From NCBI GenBank assembly GCA_951799405.1, contig OX637332.1, positions 19,473,001 through 19,537,000 of the forward strand: a stretch of DNA of 64,000 bases, read 5' to 3'. The notes beneath the pieces were generated by a model. The model did no database searches. It saw only the letters and a list, made by a program, of their open reading frames with translations, and was not told the DNA's origin. Positions 9,829 through 20,470 of the stretch are shown piece after piece (position 1 is the first letter of the stretch; every line of letters starts with the position of its first letter). This DNA comes from Agapetus fuscipes. Taxonomy: Eukaryota; Arthropoda; Insecta; Trichoptera; Glossosomatidae. Position numbers and translations under genes: made by a program.

Positions 9829-9946
9829 GGCATGTTTTTATTTTACATGTTTTCTGAATTTTAACGCGAGGAAACTATGCGCAATATACACATTCACCAA
9901 ATGTTAAGGGGTTGGGCTGCGTAGCAGCCAGGGGCAACGCCCCTAG
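9829..9946 (+). mobile_element. Possible Helitron-like 3' end
   Basis: 9829-9903 is shared with 61347-61427 ('ggaaactatgcgcaatatac', 'acattcaccaaa'). It is followed by two perfect hairpins, ggctgc-gta-gcagcc (9915-9929) and aggggc-aac-gcccct (9930-9944), ending CTAG|T at 9946. A 3' hairpin plus CTRR is a Helitron trait, but the hairpin normally sits ~10 bp before CTRR and no 5' end was identified. Confidence 0.3.
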
Positions 9947-10029
9947 TAACTATTTAATTATGTGCACATTAAAATATTGATGAATCAATTAGTACGTAAT
10001 CATTTAAAAAAAAAGTAATATTATGGATT

Positions 10030-10266
10030 ATAAATGAGGAAAGACTGACGAAGAAAGTATATGCTGCAAGAATTGATGGATGTCGTGGATGACGAAGACC
10101 GAGAAAGGTATGGATGGACCAAATTTTCGAAATAGCGAGTGAATGGGATATCCAGAGTCATAATAAAAGGAGAGCTTGTATGAAAAAGGTTATGACTCTG
10201 GATGAAATGAAAGAAGTATGCAAGGACAGGAAGAAGTGGTGGCTAATCTGCAATGCTGATTTGTAA
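10030..10266 (+). pseudogene. RTE-like LINE C-terminal fragment
   Basis: The frame reads ERLTKKVYAARIDG, then RRPRKVWMDQIFEIASEW, CMKKVMTLDEMKEVCKDR and KKWWLIC, with one stop after CRG. The basic R-P-R-K-x-W and CKDRKKW motifs are typical of the C-terminus of these LINE polyproteins and match 11372-11722, 15764-16440 and 41400-41636. It is followed by ~120 bp AT-rich DNA and a Repeat A copy. Confidence 0.75.
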
Positions 10267-10386
10267 TGTTGGTTTATTAGTTTGCTACATTTTTTGCATA
10301 AGAAATTTTTGACTTTTTTTGTATAGATTTATGTTTAAGGTTTGTTTTTTTTTTTTTATACTTAAATGTTATTTATTGCTCGTATT

Positions 10387-10625
10387 CCTTGACTTATAGG
10401 TTGGTATGAGGCTGACCACCCATACTGTAAAAAATGGTTCACTTTGCCAATGCCACCCCTGTTTTTCAGGGAATGTCGGCAAGAGTTGCAGGGCTTATGT
10501 TCATTTGAGGTTTGGATTTTATTTGTAAGTACAAAATCAGCATTTGTAGGCGCGAACTACACGTGTTTGTTTGTGGGCATACATCTGAGAGCTTTGAATG
10601 AATATATCCTTGCAACTTAGATTAT
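10387..10625 (+). repeat. Repeat A copy, subfamily 2
   Basis: Full-length, with the subfamily-2 signature (gaggtttggattttatttgt, gggcatacatctgagagctt). The ~120 bp upstream (10267-10386) and the LINE end before that are also found, inverted, beside the copy at 13141-13380. Confidence 0.9.
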
Positions 10626-10629
10626 ATTA

Positions 10630-11072
10630 TTAGTATTATTACATATTATATTATACAACACCTATAATAATTGTCGCTTGTAGATCATCATGATAATAAA
10701 ATATTCAGATATTCTGGAAATTGTTCGGATTAGTCCGTCTTTGGATGGGGATTATGTCGGTCTACATAAATAATAATTATGAATTCTGTAAATTTATGCG
10801 ATGACATGTTTTGTTCACATAATAATAAAATATGTCCCGTGTGAGATGTGAGGAGCAGATTACTTTCAGCATTATGATGAATTATACCAGATCAGTGAAA
10901 CAAAATGTAGCGCGCAAATCTTGAACACTCCAAAAAACCGTTCTACGCATTCGATATTGGAAGTTTCTTAAAAATACTTATAAATATTAAAACATGGAGG
11001 GGATTGGAAGAGACCTATTTTGAGAAGTGGAATGAGACATGTTTATTTATAATAAAGTTGATGATACGAGTA
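10630..11072. other. No gene recognised
   Basis: AT-rich sequence without recognisable motifs. Confidence 0.45.
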
Positions 11073-11178
11073 CATTCACATTTAAGACTCATAATGTATT
11101 CCCATCTAGTTCTCAGCTGGCACCTATATAATAAGTTCGCGATTGCACATGCTGCATGTGAACTTTCAACATTAGCTA
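11073..11178 (-). repeat. Repeat A, degenerate fragment
   Basis: Reverse-oriented remnant: 'catttaagactcataatgta', 'ttcccat', 'aataagttcgcgattgcaca', 'tgctgcatgtgaact'. Old, with no termini. Confidence 0.6.
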
Positions 11179-11344
11179 CATGGAATATAGTTTAAACTTA
11201 AAAAAAGATCATTTTTGAAACGTGGAGAATCGCTACCTACCACCTTGCTAGATTTTACCAGAGGATTCGATTCAACCAATTTCAAACAAATACAAATATG
11301 TACATGAGTGTCTATTTATTTATAAAAAAAGTTATTATTATACC

Positions 11345-11730
11345 TGTAACTGTAACTCAGTCGCCATTCCGCTAGGGGTGGCCAGAGCCTGTGCAGAGTT
11401 GCCTCCATTTTTTCCTATCCTTACATACCTCTTTCAATTCCTTCATATCCATCACCTTTTTCATGCATTTTCTTCTTTTACGCTCACTTTGTATATCCCA
11501 TTCTTTCACAATCTCCTCAATCTGATCACTCCATACTTTTCTCGGTCGTCCCTTCCCTCTTTTTCCTTTCACACTTTCTTTGTATACATACTTTGTCAGT
11601 TTATCATCATTCATTCTTACCACATGCCCAAACCATCTCATCACATTCTTTTGTACCTTAACTTTCACATCCTCTTTCAAATTACATTCATGCTTCTCAA
11701 ATGCTTCATTTGCACCGTACATACTTTACT
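11345..11730 (-). pseudogene. RTE-like LINE 3' end
   Basis: The - strand frame carries MRWFGHVVRMNDDKLTKYVY, GKRGKGRPRKVWSDQIEEIV, CMKKVMDMKELKEVCKDRKK and a C-terminus ending GSGHP. This RWFGHV...GRPRKVW ending is characteristic of RTE-type endonuclease/RT proteins. The 3' end runs 'agcggaatggcgactgagtt' then acagttacag repeats near 11350, the same tail as the + strand copy ending at 16470. 5'-truncated. Confidence 0.8.
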
Positions 11731-12464
11731 CATTTCGCTATCGTTCACTGTCCATGCTTCACTTCCATACATTCACAGACAATCCACATACCAACACAGA
11801 CAAACCCAACTACTTATATTCTTAACAATAAAAAATAAACGGAGAAGAAAATTCCAATTGCACATGAAAAAGTACGTTTATTTATGTTACGAAAGTATAT
11901 GTGTTTTTCCAGCAAGTGTTATCATTCTTCCCTTTAGTCAAATATAATTAATTTGTAAGCGTCTGCTCAAGGCGTTCTTACTACCGTCAAATTAAAATTC
12001 AATTTTGTATAATTCAAACATCACAAAATTACAAGGCCCTTTGCTTCACTCGTACTGTATAATACAGATACCTACATCATATTTGAAGATAAATTTTAAT
12101 ATCACTAAATACAATGCTTTCTTTAATTTCCTTTTATTTCCTTCCCTCTTTTGTATCTGAAAAATCTCTTGTGTGAAATTATGACCAAAATATTTTTGAA
12201 GCATTTCGTATGGACGTTTAATTTTAATTATACGTTTAATATATACGTTTAAGTTTAATTTACTTATAAAATGGTACAGCTATTACGCATATGTACATGT
12301 ATACTTATTTACATTTATATTACTATATTAAATAATTATCCCCTCAACAATCCGCTATCCTTCTCTCTCCCTGTCCTTCAAGTCTAGCCAGAAGAAGAAA
12401 GTGATAAAATAATAATTAATAATAAAACCAAAAACCTATTTTGGCAAAAAGCATTCGCTTTTCA
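11731..12464. other. No gene recognised
   Basis: AT-rich DNA between the LINE end and the minisatellite. No supported feature. Confidence 0.45.
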
Positions 12465-12886
12465 GTACAGCTGCAATCGCCTTCCAATAAGGCCACTATA
12501 AACGAAGTACAGCTGCAATCGCCTTCCAATAAGGCCGCTATAAACGAAGTACAGCTGCAATCGCCTTCCAATAAGGCCGCTGTAAACGAAGTACAACTGC
12601 AATCGCCTTCCAATAAGGCCGCTATAAACGAAGTACAGCTGCAATCGCCTTCCAATAAGGCCGCTATAAACGAAGTACAGCTGCAATCGCCTTCCAATAA
12701 GGCCGCTATAAACGAAGTACAGCTGCAATTGCCTTCCAATAAGGCCGCTATAAACGAAGTACAGCTGCAATCGCCTTCCAATAAGGCCGCTATAAACGAA
12801 AGTACAACTGCAATTGTCGTCTAATACGGTCGCTAAAATATAACGTGCAACTACAAAATACCGTCTAATTACGGCCGCTACCGTAA
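12465..12886. repeat. 42-bp minisatellite
   Basis: Eight nearly identical 42-bp units begin at 12465, 12507, 12549, 12591, 12633, 12675, 12717 and 12759 (core gtacagctgcaatcgccttc, then caataaggccgctataaacg). Two diverged units follow from 12802 and 12844. Because 42 is a multiple of three, frames stay open on both strands: VQLQSPSNKAAINE on +, LLEGDCSCTSFIAA and YSGLIGRRLQLYFV on -. Simultaneous opening on both strands argues that the ORFs are by-products rather than a gene. Confidence 0.95.
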
Positions 12887-13140
12887 AAAAACACATAACC
12901 AAATAACCGCCCGCATCAGTAAATTAGTGCAATTTAAATATAGAATTATAAAACACAAGATAAAAATACCAAAGGATCGAACTGCGGAATCATCAACCAG
13001 CATCGAAGCAGTTAACCCCCCTTTACGCAGAGAGTCCCAGGATCCAGGATCTGGCCAGATGAGTCCGCCATCCTTAATTACCGCGTTCCTGTAAATCCTG
13101 GAAACCGCCTCTCCATTTATGGTATCTATAATCTAATAAT

Positions 13141-13380
13141 CTATAATCTAAGTTGCAAGGATATATTCATTTAAAGCTCTCAGATGTATGCCCACAAACC
13201 AACAAGTGTAGTTCGCGCTTACAAATGCTGAATGTGTACTTACAAATAAAATCCAAACCTCAAATGAACATAAGCCCCACAACTTTTGCCGACCTTCCCT
13301 GAAACAGGGGTGACATTGGCAAAGTGAACCATTTTTTACAGTATGGGTGGTCAGCCTCATACCAACCTATAAGTCAAGGA
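13141..13380 (-). repeat. Repeat A copy, subfamily 2
   Basis: Full reverse copy, nearly identical to the one at 37604-37851; their 70-codon frames differ at one residue. High identity suggests recent spread. Confidence 0.92.
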
Positions 13381-13560
13381 ATATGAATAATAAATTACAT
13401 TTAAATATAAAAAAGAACAAAACCTTACAAAGAAATCTATACAAAAAAAGTCAAAAATTTCCTATGCAAAAAATGTAGCAAATGAATACACCAACATTAG
13501 AAATCAACATTGCAGATTAGCCGCCACTTCTTCCTGTCCTTGCATACTTCTTTATAACAC
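13381..13560 (-). pseudogene. LINE end and spacer linked to Repeat A
   Basis: Read on the - strand, 'gaagtatgcaaggacaggaa', 'gaagtggcggctaatctgca' and the following AT-rich spacer match 10210-10386 in order, up to the start of Repeat A. LINE C-terminus, spacer and Repeat A have thus been duplicated together. Confidence 0.7.
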
Positions 13561-13644
13561 AAAATATATAGAAGCACAATTTCAAATTTGACTGAATAGT
13601 TTAATAGGTAGAAAATTATATTTTGATTCACAACAATACTCCAC

Positions 13645-13720
13645 CGATGAGAAAGGGTTGGTCAATGGCTCAGTTGAGTATCCGCTTTCTGAGCTAAAGT
13701 TCTAATCCGAGGATATCAAA
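13645..13720 (+). repeat. Degenerate tRNA-like SINE head
   Basis: 'atggctcagttgagtatccg' resembles a tRNA A box and 'agttctaatccgagga' a degenerate B box about 35 bp later. No convincing cloverleaf; probably a decayed SINE rather than a tRNA gene. Confidence 0.35.
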
Positions 13721-15351
13721 GGCAATTTCCTATTTCGCTGTTATTTTGTAGCTTAATTTGTAAAACTGACCAGATTAACCTTAGCCTTCTAAAGATATGA
13801 AAACCTTCAGTCACAAAGCATATATGTCAGTATAATAGATCCACTACTAAAATACGACGACTTTGCAGCAAGAGATTCAATATCACGGTTATTTATTTGG
13901 TGACCGCTGTTTTTGTATGAACGCCTCTCTAAAGTGAAGTTTCTAACGATTTGCAGATTAATTGAGTTTTTTTGCAAACAAATCGGTGATTATTGTTGCA
14001 CCTGAAAGCTGCCATCGTTATTTTAACATGATTTAGTAAACTGTTTATGGTTTTTAAATCCCGATAAATGGAGATTTTTTTTATTGTGAGAAAATTGAGA
14101 GGGTGGCTCAAAGATTGATCTAAACTTATAAAAGAGCAACTTTTAGAACCGATGCTAAGCCGCTCAACTGATTTTGACCCCTTTCGGTAAAGCATACATT
14201 ACTCTAAAGAAAATAAGAGATCGTTAGAATGGATTGATCTCAATCGGAGTTCAAAAAATTGAATTTTTTTTTTTTTTTTAAAAACAGTAAAGGATGGAGA
14301 AATTTGGATTATATTTGAAGATTCAATGTATTTAATATGTAAATCTTGATCTATTATTTTGTACAGATTTTGACATAAGTTTTTTAAGACGTGTAGTTTA
14401 TTCTCTAGATGAATCCTGTGAATTTTGATGTCAATCAAATAATAAAAAATATTTCTGAAAGAAAACAAGTGAAAAAAATTCTAAATCAATCGGCTACAGG
14501 AAAAATGCCACAGCAAGTTTGATATATGAGTGGCTCCCTCGCCTGTGAAAATATAAAGGCTTCTCATCTGCTACATCTGTACTGGCAGCTATTTTATAGG
14601 TTGCATATATGGTTGCATAGCACCATTGCAATTAGACTGGGCACTGTTTGATTGGAAATGTTCCTGGCGGGGTGTTCTAAATTCTACCGTCGCATTAGAA
14701 CATGGAATAGGCGGCGCCGATCGCTACTCTATTGACGTACGCTTTGATTAAAAACCTTATATTATCGATTTCAGATAAGTGTGTGGAATCCTCTTAGCAT
14801 TGCAATTTGTTACTAGGGCAATTTAAAAGAAATCCTTCACTAGATTAAAATATATGTTGCATGAAGTAGTCAAGATGAAGTTTTAATAGTGGATTGAGTT
14901 AATGGTCAATCAAGGTCGGTAATCTTGAATTCATCTATTTGAATTTATTGCATTTTGGTCACTGTTGTTATTTGGTTATTCTCACAATGATTAGAACACA
15001 GTTGCTAATTTGTATCGAGTATTACGTTGGAGCTAGACTGACATTCATGGACACTGGGGGACTCTGACTTGAGCATTAAACCAGAAAGTACGTGTGGTAG
15101 ATTTAAAGGGAGAGATACATAAATGGTGGAGGGACTACTACATTGAAAACATAGTTGGTGAAACGATAATCATTTAACATTTTTAAAGTTACTATTCATA
15201 ACAAATTTGATTTAATGTGAACAAAACGCATGCAACATGTGTTTGTTGAACATTATACTAAAAACGTCCGTCCTGTTGAACTGATGATGACATTAAGGAA
15301 AAATGAATATAGAATTTATTTAGTAAATCGGTTATACGCAAAAAACACAAC
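13721..15351. other. No gene recognised
   Basis: Adjacent - strand frames at 13929-14195 and 14199-14468 have no recognised domain and are rich in Asn/Lys/Ile as expected of AT-rich DNA. 14640-14740 is locally GC-richer and unassigned. Confidence 0.4.
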
Positions 15352-15660
15352 TAAACTACACATATAGTGTAACTTCTTGCCGCGTTATCCACGAAGGGTT
15401 TCGCATGCGGCGAGTGGAACGTATTTACTTTTTCAGGTAAGGGGGCCGGCCCTACGCCAACCACTTCAGTTGAAGTGGGGGTTTCCCGAGGTGGACGGTA
15501 CTCATTTCTTGTGAAGGCTGAGTAAACCTTGCCGGTATTTTATTTTCGAGTTTGAAATAAAACCGAAACAGGAAATAATTTCTGACACCCTCGGTGGGAT
15601 TCAAGCCCGAGCTCACGGCATGGAATGCAAGCACTCTACCAACTGAGCTATCGACCGGAC
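15352..15660 (-). repeat. SINE-C, near full-length (reverse)
   Basis: On the - strand it starts 'gtccggtcgatagctcagtt', with an A box (tagctcagttggtagagtgc) and B box region ('cgggcttgaatcccac', diverged from ggttcgaatcc). The body contains 'ccttcacaagaaatgagtac' and the 3' end is 'gaagttacactatatgtgta'. Matches 56171-56485 throughout. tRNA-derived, so a pol III promoter is inferred. Confidence 0.88.
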
Positions 15661-15735
15661 TTTTCATATCCTGACCAGTCATTCTCCGACATAAACATAC
15701 TGTTGTTTGTAAAATTATTCTTCTTATAGTAGATC

Positions 15736-16475
15736 TTAGATCAATTCATTCTGGAAACCCGTCTTGTTATACAGAAAACCAGCTGAAACGAAAGTTGGAA
15801 TTGTGGATGAATTTTTATACTTGGGAAGTATGTTTGAAAATAATGGAAAGATGACAAGAGAACTTGAGAATAGGTTGTGCAAGGGAAAGCAAGTGGTCGG
15901 TGCAATAGGAAGAATAGCAAAGAACAAGCGATTGACGATGGATCTGAGAATGGCGGTACACAATGGCATATTGTTACCGACTTTGATGTATGGAAGTGAA
16001 GCATGGACAATAAATGATAGCGAAATAAGTAAAGTATGTACGGTGGAAATGAAGCATTTGAGAAGTATGACAGGAAAAACTTTGAGGGATAGAGTTAGGA
16101 ATGAATGGGTAAAAAAAGAATGTAATTTGAAAGAGGATGTGAAAGTTAAAGTAGGTACAAAAGAATGTGATGAGATGGTTTGGGCATGTGGAAAGAATGA
16201 ATGATGATAGACTGACAAAGTATGTATACAATGAAAGTGTGAAAGGAAAAAGAGGGAAGGGATGACCGAGAAAAGTATGGAGTGATCAGATTGAGGAGAT
16301 TGTGAAAGAATGGGATATACAAAGTGAGCGTAAAAGGAAAATGCATGAAAAAGGTGATGGATATGAAGGAATTGAAAGAGGTATATCAGGATAGGAAAAA
16401 ATGGAGGCAACTCTGCAGAGGCTCTGGCCATCCCTAGCAGAATGGCGACAGAGTTACAGTTACAGTTACAGCTGT
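15736..16475 (+). pseudogene. RTE-like LINE 3' part
   Basis: A + strand frame (15764-16204) reads VDEFLYLGSMFENNGKMTRE, ILLPTLMYGSEAWTINDSE and EVKHLR-like MKHLRSMTGKTLRDRVRNE, the region after the RT domain in RTE-type LINEs. It then shifts frame into RMNDDRLTKYVYNESVKGKR, a stop, PRKVWSDQIEEIVKEWDIQS and another shift. The 3' end is a (CAGTTA)n-type tail at 16451-16470. At least two frameshifts and one stop; dead copy of the same family as 11345-11730. Confidence 0.82.
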
Positions 16476-16479
16476 TCAT

Positions 16480-17100
16480 CCGTCTTTTGGATGGTCAGCC
16501 TAGTAAAGGCTTACTGACTGGTATTTCACCTGCAACGATTTAAGTTTTATTCTTCCATGTGGTCTACGTGGGCATGTCTCCTCTTCCTACTCCATCTGAA
16601 AGCATTGACAAAACCATAAGGTTTGATGAGCCTTTATGACCAGTTATTATAAAGGTTGATAAACTTTTCCTCTTACCGTAGAGCATTTTCCAATAACGAG
16701 TCTAAAGCGATGGCAATTAGAATACGCCTAATAGTGATGGTAGTTTTTAACTTCTTGATAGCAATTTATTAGTTATTTCGGCACAAAATTGACTCACTGA
16801 GTGCTTTCCATTATTTGACCAATGAAAAATCAATCTTTGCAAGTCAGCGCAAGCAAGTATAGAAGAGACAAGTCCCTGAAAATTGTATATAGACCATTTT
16901 TCTAAATTATACATGCAGTAAGATCTATCAACGCCCGTTGAGTCTACAAGCCCAGGTATCTCTTTAATTTTTATTGTAATTATATATTAATATTTAACAT
17001 TAATATTTAATGTATGCTCACAAATGTACATCGCGAAAACCCAGCCTTATACCAGTTCCGTTTATACACTTCCATCCGGAGAAGCGTATCACAGAACACT
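16480..17100. other. No gene recognised
   Basis: No supported coding region or known repeat. Confidence 0.45.
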
Positions 17101-17114
17101 TTATACTAATGGAC

Positions 17115-17200
17115 ACGTGTAAGCTTGTCACGTTAGGTGATGGTTGAGCCATGGATTTGCTGAGTGTGAATAACACCAACTTTCATTTTAATTGTTTTTC
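17115..17200 (+). repeat. Dispersed repeat F, copy 1
   Basis: 'cacgttaggtgatggttgag' and 'ccatggatttgctgagtgtg' followed by 'aataacacca' match 43570-43625 ('acgttaggtggcggttgagc'). Boundaries and class unknown. Confidence 0.5.
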
Positions 17201-17626
17201 AATACGTAGTTATACACTGATACAGATAAGTAGGTTTTGTACACATTGTAAAAATGTTTTTTTTTTGTAACTCTTTATCGCAAACTAAAGTAAGCTCTGA
17301 AACTTTCGTGATTTCCTCCTACAAAAATGCTCTTATTGTAAGAGTACCATTTTTTACAGAAAATGTAATCAGTCATATAAACTCTTTTATTATATGGCAA
17401 CGAATTTACCTAGAAATATTTTAATCTTGCAAAGCATACCTTCATTGAGCTCCTAGCATAGCTTTCATGAATTAATCCATATTATCGAGATATTTATTTC
17501 AATGCACAGTCACAAATTGTGACAGCCCTTTACGTGGACGAGTATACGCGTATTTCCTATGGATAAATGTCCATGCATATATATTTTTACTTAAATTAAT
17601 TTACGCGCACGTATACGTATTACGTT

Positions 17627-17914
17627 CCTTGACTTATAGGTTGGTATGCGGCTGACCACCCATACTGTGAAAAAATGGTTCACTTTGCCAATGTCACCCC
17701 TGTCTCAGGGAAGGACGGCAAGAGTTGCAGGGCTTATGTTCATTTGAGATGGGTTCTTATAATGTAGGTCCACATGCGGCATGTGTTCGCGCGAAATTAT
17801 ACATGTCTGCTTGTGGGAATGCATTTAATATAAATCTTAAATGGTATATATCCTTGGTAAATATCCCAAATATGGTATATATCTCAAATCCTTGCAGCTT
17901 AGATTAGATTAGAT
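17627..17914 (+). repeat. Repeat A copy with internal duplication
   Basis: Full copy from 'ccttgacttatagg' to TTAGATTAGATTAGATA. It is longer than usual because 'aaatggtatatatccttg' is partly duplicated near 17838-17880. Confidence 0.9.
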
Positions 17915-17933
17915 ATACAAGTACATAAACGTA

Positions 17934-18412
17934 CAAGGTCTGTTATAAAAATGGTAAATATATCTGCGATAACGCGGATTTACTTGTTTTCTCGATATGC
18001 CGAAGGTAATACCATCAATAAGAAGCAACGAATGAACTTTCTGCATTGCTTTGGCTATAGTTATGGATTATGAAAATGAGCCATCGCACACGGAATTATT
18101 CGTGATTTTCTAAATAAAAACCACACAGTTATCTTGCTTGATCCACCGTATTCCCCGATCTAGATTCCTCTCATATCCTTCTTGTACACAAAACTGAAAC
18201 AAAACATAAAATTGATTAAATAATCCTTCGCGAGATACTTTCACAGTTTCAGAAAAGAATGTTTTTTTGCGGTTCAGGAGACAATGACTACGTTTCCGGA
18301 AGAAATCAAGGCCATTCTAAAAATCACAAATCAGAAATGTGCTGGAAATGGATGATGTGCTGGTATAAATGTATTATATCTGATAAAAATTACAGATGGA
18401 CGAACCTAAACG
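17934..18412 (+). pseudogene. Relict mariner transposase fragment
   Basis: Starts with a mariner-like end, 'acaaggtctgttataaaaat'. Across shifted frames it then reads ENEPSHT-type (catalytic HDNAPSH region), TQLSCL/VILLDPPYSPD and a C-terminal CWKWMMCWYKCIISDKNY, matching the W-x-x-C-I-x-x-x-G-x-Y end of classic mariners. The central part is deleted and several shifts are present. A different, older lineage than the maT copy at 3575. Confidence 0.65.
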
Positions 18413-18417
18413 AACCT

Positions 18418-18472
18418 GAGCTACACATATAGTGTAACTCCTTGACGCGTTCTCCCCGTAGGAATCGTATAT
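18418..18472 (-). repeat. SINE-C 3' part (split copy)
   Basis: 'ctacacatatagtgtaactc' and 'cgcgttctccccgtaggaa' are the reversed SINE-C 3' end. The copy is interrupted here by a LINE fragment and continues at 19131. Confidence 0.8.
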
Positions 18473-19130
18473 TTATTTATTTATTTATTTATTTATTTGA
18501 GAAAACTACAGCTTTATAAAAGTGATAACAATGGTGTTCTTAAAATTAATATAAGCCAAAATTGTTTCTTCTATTTAAAATTATAGAGATATAATAATAA
18601 TTTGATCAGTATGCTGAGCTTGTATTGACATATAATAGAAAATTGAGAAGACAAGAAAATAAAAAATAAAAGGAGAGCAAAACAAAAAGCAAAAAATAAA
18701 AAGCAAAAAAGACACAAGTTGTCAAGCAACAAAAAAGAAAAAAAAAAGAAACAAGGTGTAAGAAAAGAAATTAAAAGTAAAAGTAAAGTGGAAAGGAATG
18801 AGGAAAAGGAGGGATTATTACGTAAGTGAAGGAGCTTGATTGAGGGAGTTAGGGGACAGAGTTGAAAAATATCTCAATTTATTGCGAAAGGTTGTTAATG
18901 AGTCATGGAAAATATCTAAATTTTTGAAATTTTGGTTATAGTCACGCTGTATTCTGAATAAAGTTGAGTGGTATCGGTAATTGGTATGACAAATGGGTAG
19001 GTGAAATAAATTTTGCGAGCGGGTATTTCTGTTTGGTATAAGAAAAGATATGTTACATAATAAATCAGGGGAGTCAATTGTATTATTGCATATTTTGTAC
19101 AAAAGTAATTAATCAAAGTAGGTCCTTCTA
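18473..19130 (-). pseudogene. Jockey-like LINE 3' fragment inside SINE-C
   Basis: A (ATTT)n tail at 18473-18500 marks the LINE 3' end in reverse orientation. The - strand frame 19102-18818 reads DSPDLLCNISFLIPNRNTRS, then FHLPICHTNYRYHSTLFRIQ, the C-terminal region seen also at 22484-22960. 5'-truncated insertion splitting a SINE-C. Confidence 0.75.
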
Positions 19131-19393
19131 TATGGTGAGTGAACCTATTTATTTCTACAGGTAAGGGAACTGGCTTTACGCCAACCACTTTAAATGAAGT
19201 GGGAGTTTCCCAACTCCCGAGGAGGCTGGTACTAATTTCTTGTGAATGCTGAGTTAACCTAGCCGGTATTTTATTTTGAGTTTGAAATAACCAACGAAAC
19301 AACCTGAAATTATTTCTGACACCTTTGGTGGGATTCGAACCAGGGCTCTCGGCATGGAATGCAAGCACTCTAACAACTGAGCTATCGACCGGA
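19131..19393 (-). repeat. SINE-C 5' part (split copy)
   Basis: Remainder of the SINE-C begun at 18418. On the - strand it begins 'ccggtcgatagctcagttgt' and has B box 'ggttcgaatcccacc'. Ends intact; only the LINE insertion breaks it. Confidence 0.85.
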
Positions 19394-19458
19394 TTATACA
19401 AGAAAGACTATTACAATAAGAGGTCGAAATAAATACAGTTATAAATATCATTTTATGT

Positions 19459-19570
19459 GTTGTAAGTTCACAGGCGGCGTGTGTAAGTGCTACAAGTGTC
19501 TGCTTGTGGAAATGAATTTAATATGATTGTTAGATGTAAATATTTATTTATCACTTAGATTATTATAGAT
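19459..19570 (+). repeat. Repeat A 3' fragment
   Basis: 'tgtaagttcacaggcggcgt', 'gtctgcttgtggaaatgaat' and a TTAGATTATTATAGATAG tail. Confidence 0.75.
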
Positions 19571-19785
19571 AGAATACCAGTGGCGTACATCTCATACAGT
19601 TCAATAGTTGTTGCCGAACTGAATTAAACACACAATTTATATAACAATATTCATCTTCTGTTCTTTAAAAAATTCAAATTACGCGCGGTATAGCATATAT
19701 CCGCTCCTTGTCACTTCCCCTCTCTCCCTCACACTCAGCCCCACTCCGCCCATCTCGGATAGCGCTAGCGGGGCAGCTCTCGCTT

Positions 19786-19852
19786 CATTATTATCATCAT
19801 AATATCTCAGTTCCATCTTTAGTTGAACTGAGATATTATGATGATAATAATG
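19786..19852. repeat. Perfect 28-bp inverted repeat
   Basis: Arms 19786-19813 and 19825-19852 are perfectly complementary, beginning cattattatcatcataata, with an 11-nt loop. Likely a small MITE or hairpin; no TSD recognised. Confidence 0.9.
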
Positions 19853-20329
19853 ATAGCGTACTCATACGAACCCTCCCAATGCGTGCACGCAGCGTCGCAA
19901 AATTATTATGCCGTACAGGCGATGCCTAAAAAGGGACAACGCAATACGTTAGAAAGGGTAAATAGAAGAACGAGACACCGCTTCGCGGTATTGTGAGTGA
20001 GATATACCACTTGTTTATGTACCTACTGTTTTTTGTTAGTTTCTTTAGTTTAGTTAAATGACATTTACTTGTTACGTCAAACGAGCTGCCAATATATATA
20101 TTTCGGGTTTTTTTCAAGTTTTCTTTTTGAATATAAAAAAGGAGTGATTATTTTTGAAAACTGCGTGTGTGTGTCTTAAATTATTTTCTTTGAAGTATAA
20201 AGTAACCTAAAAAAGTCTTGTCATTTGTTGTTATTTTCTAAACAAATAATGATAAAAAGTAATAATGTTAAAGGTGTGAAATTGTGGTGTGAAACGTAAA
20301 CGTTAACTTCTTTTAATAAAAATTATTTT

Positions 20330-20470
20330 GAGGCTGACTACCAGCACTGTAAAAAATGGCTAAATTTACCATAGGTATCCTTGTTTGAGGAGAGGTCGAT
20401 AAAAGTGGCAAGTCTTATGTTTATTTTTTGGATTTTAATTTGTAAGTAAACATGCAACATTTGTAAGCGA
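20330..20470 (+). repeat. Repeat A fragment
   Basis: Diverged 5' two-thirds: 'aggctgactaccagcactgt', 'tttgtaagtaaacatgcaac'. Truncated at both ends. Confidence 0.7.

Noticed and set aside
9829..9946. Confident Helitron call
   Set aside because: No TC 5' end, no Rep/helicase, and hairpin-to-CTRR spacing is atypical; kept only as a possibility.
11378..11947. 189-residue + strand frame, and the - strand frame at 15736-16479
   Set aside because: Both are antisense shadows of RTE-like LINE C-termini identified on the opposite strand.
12465..12886. CRISPR-like array
   Set aside because: Units are contiguous with no unique spacers, and the sequence is eukaryotic; it is a minisatellite.
12441..12902. 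127-146 residue repetitive proteins on both strands
   Set aside because: They are translations of a 42-bp tandem repeat, open on both strands because the period is a multiple of three. No start context, splice site or homology.
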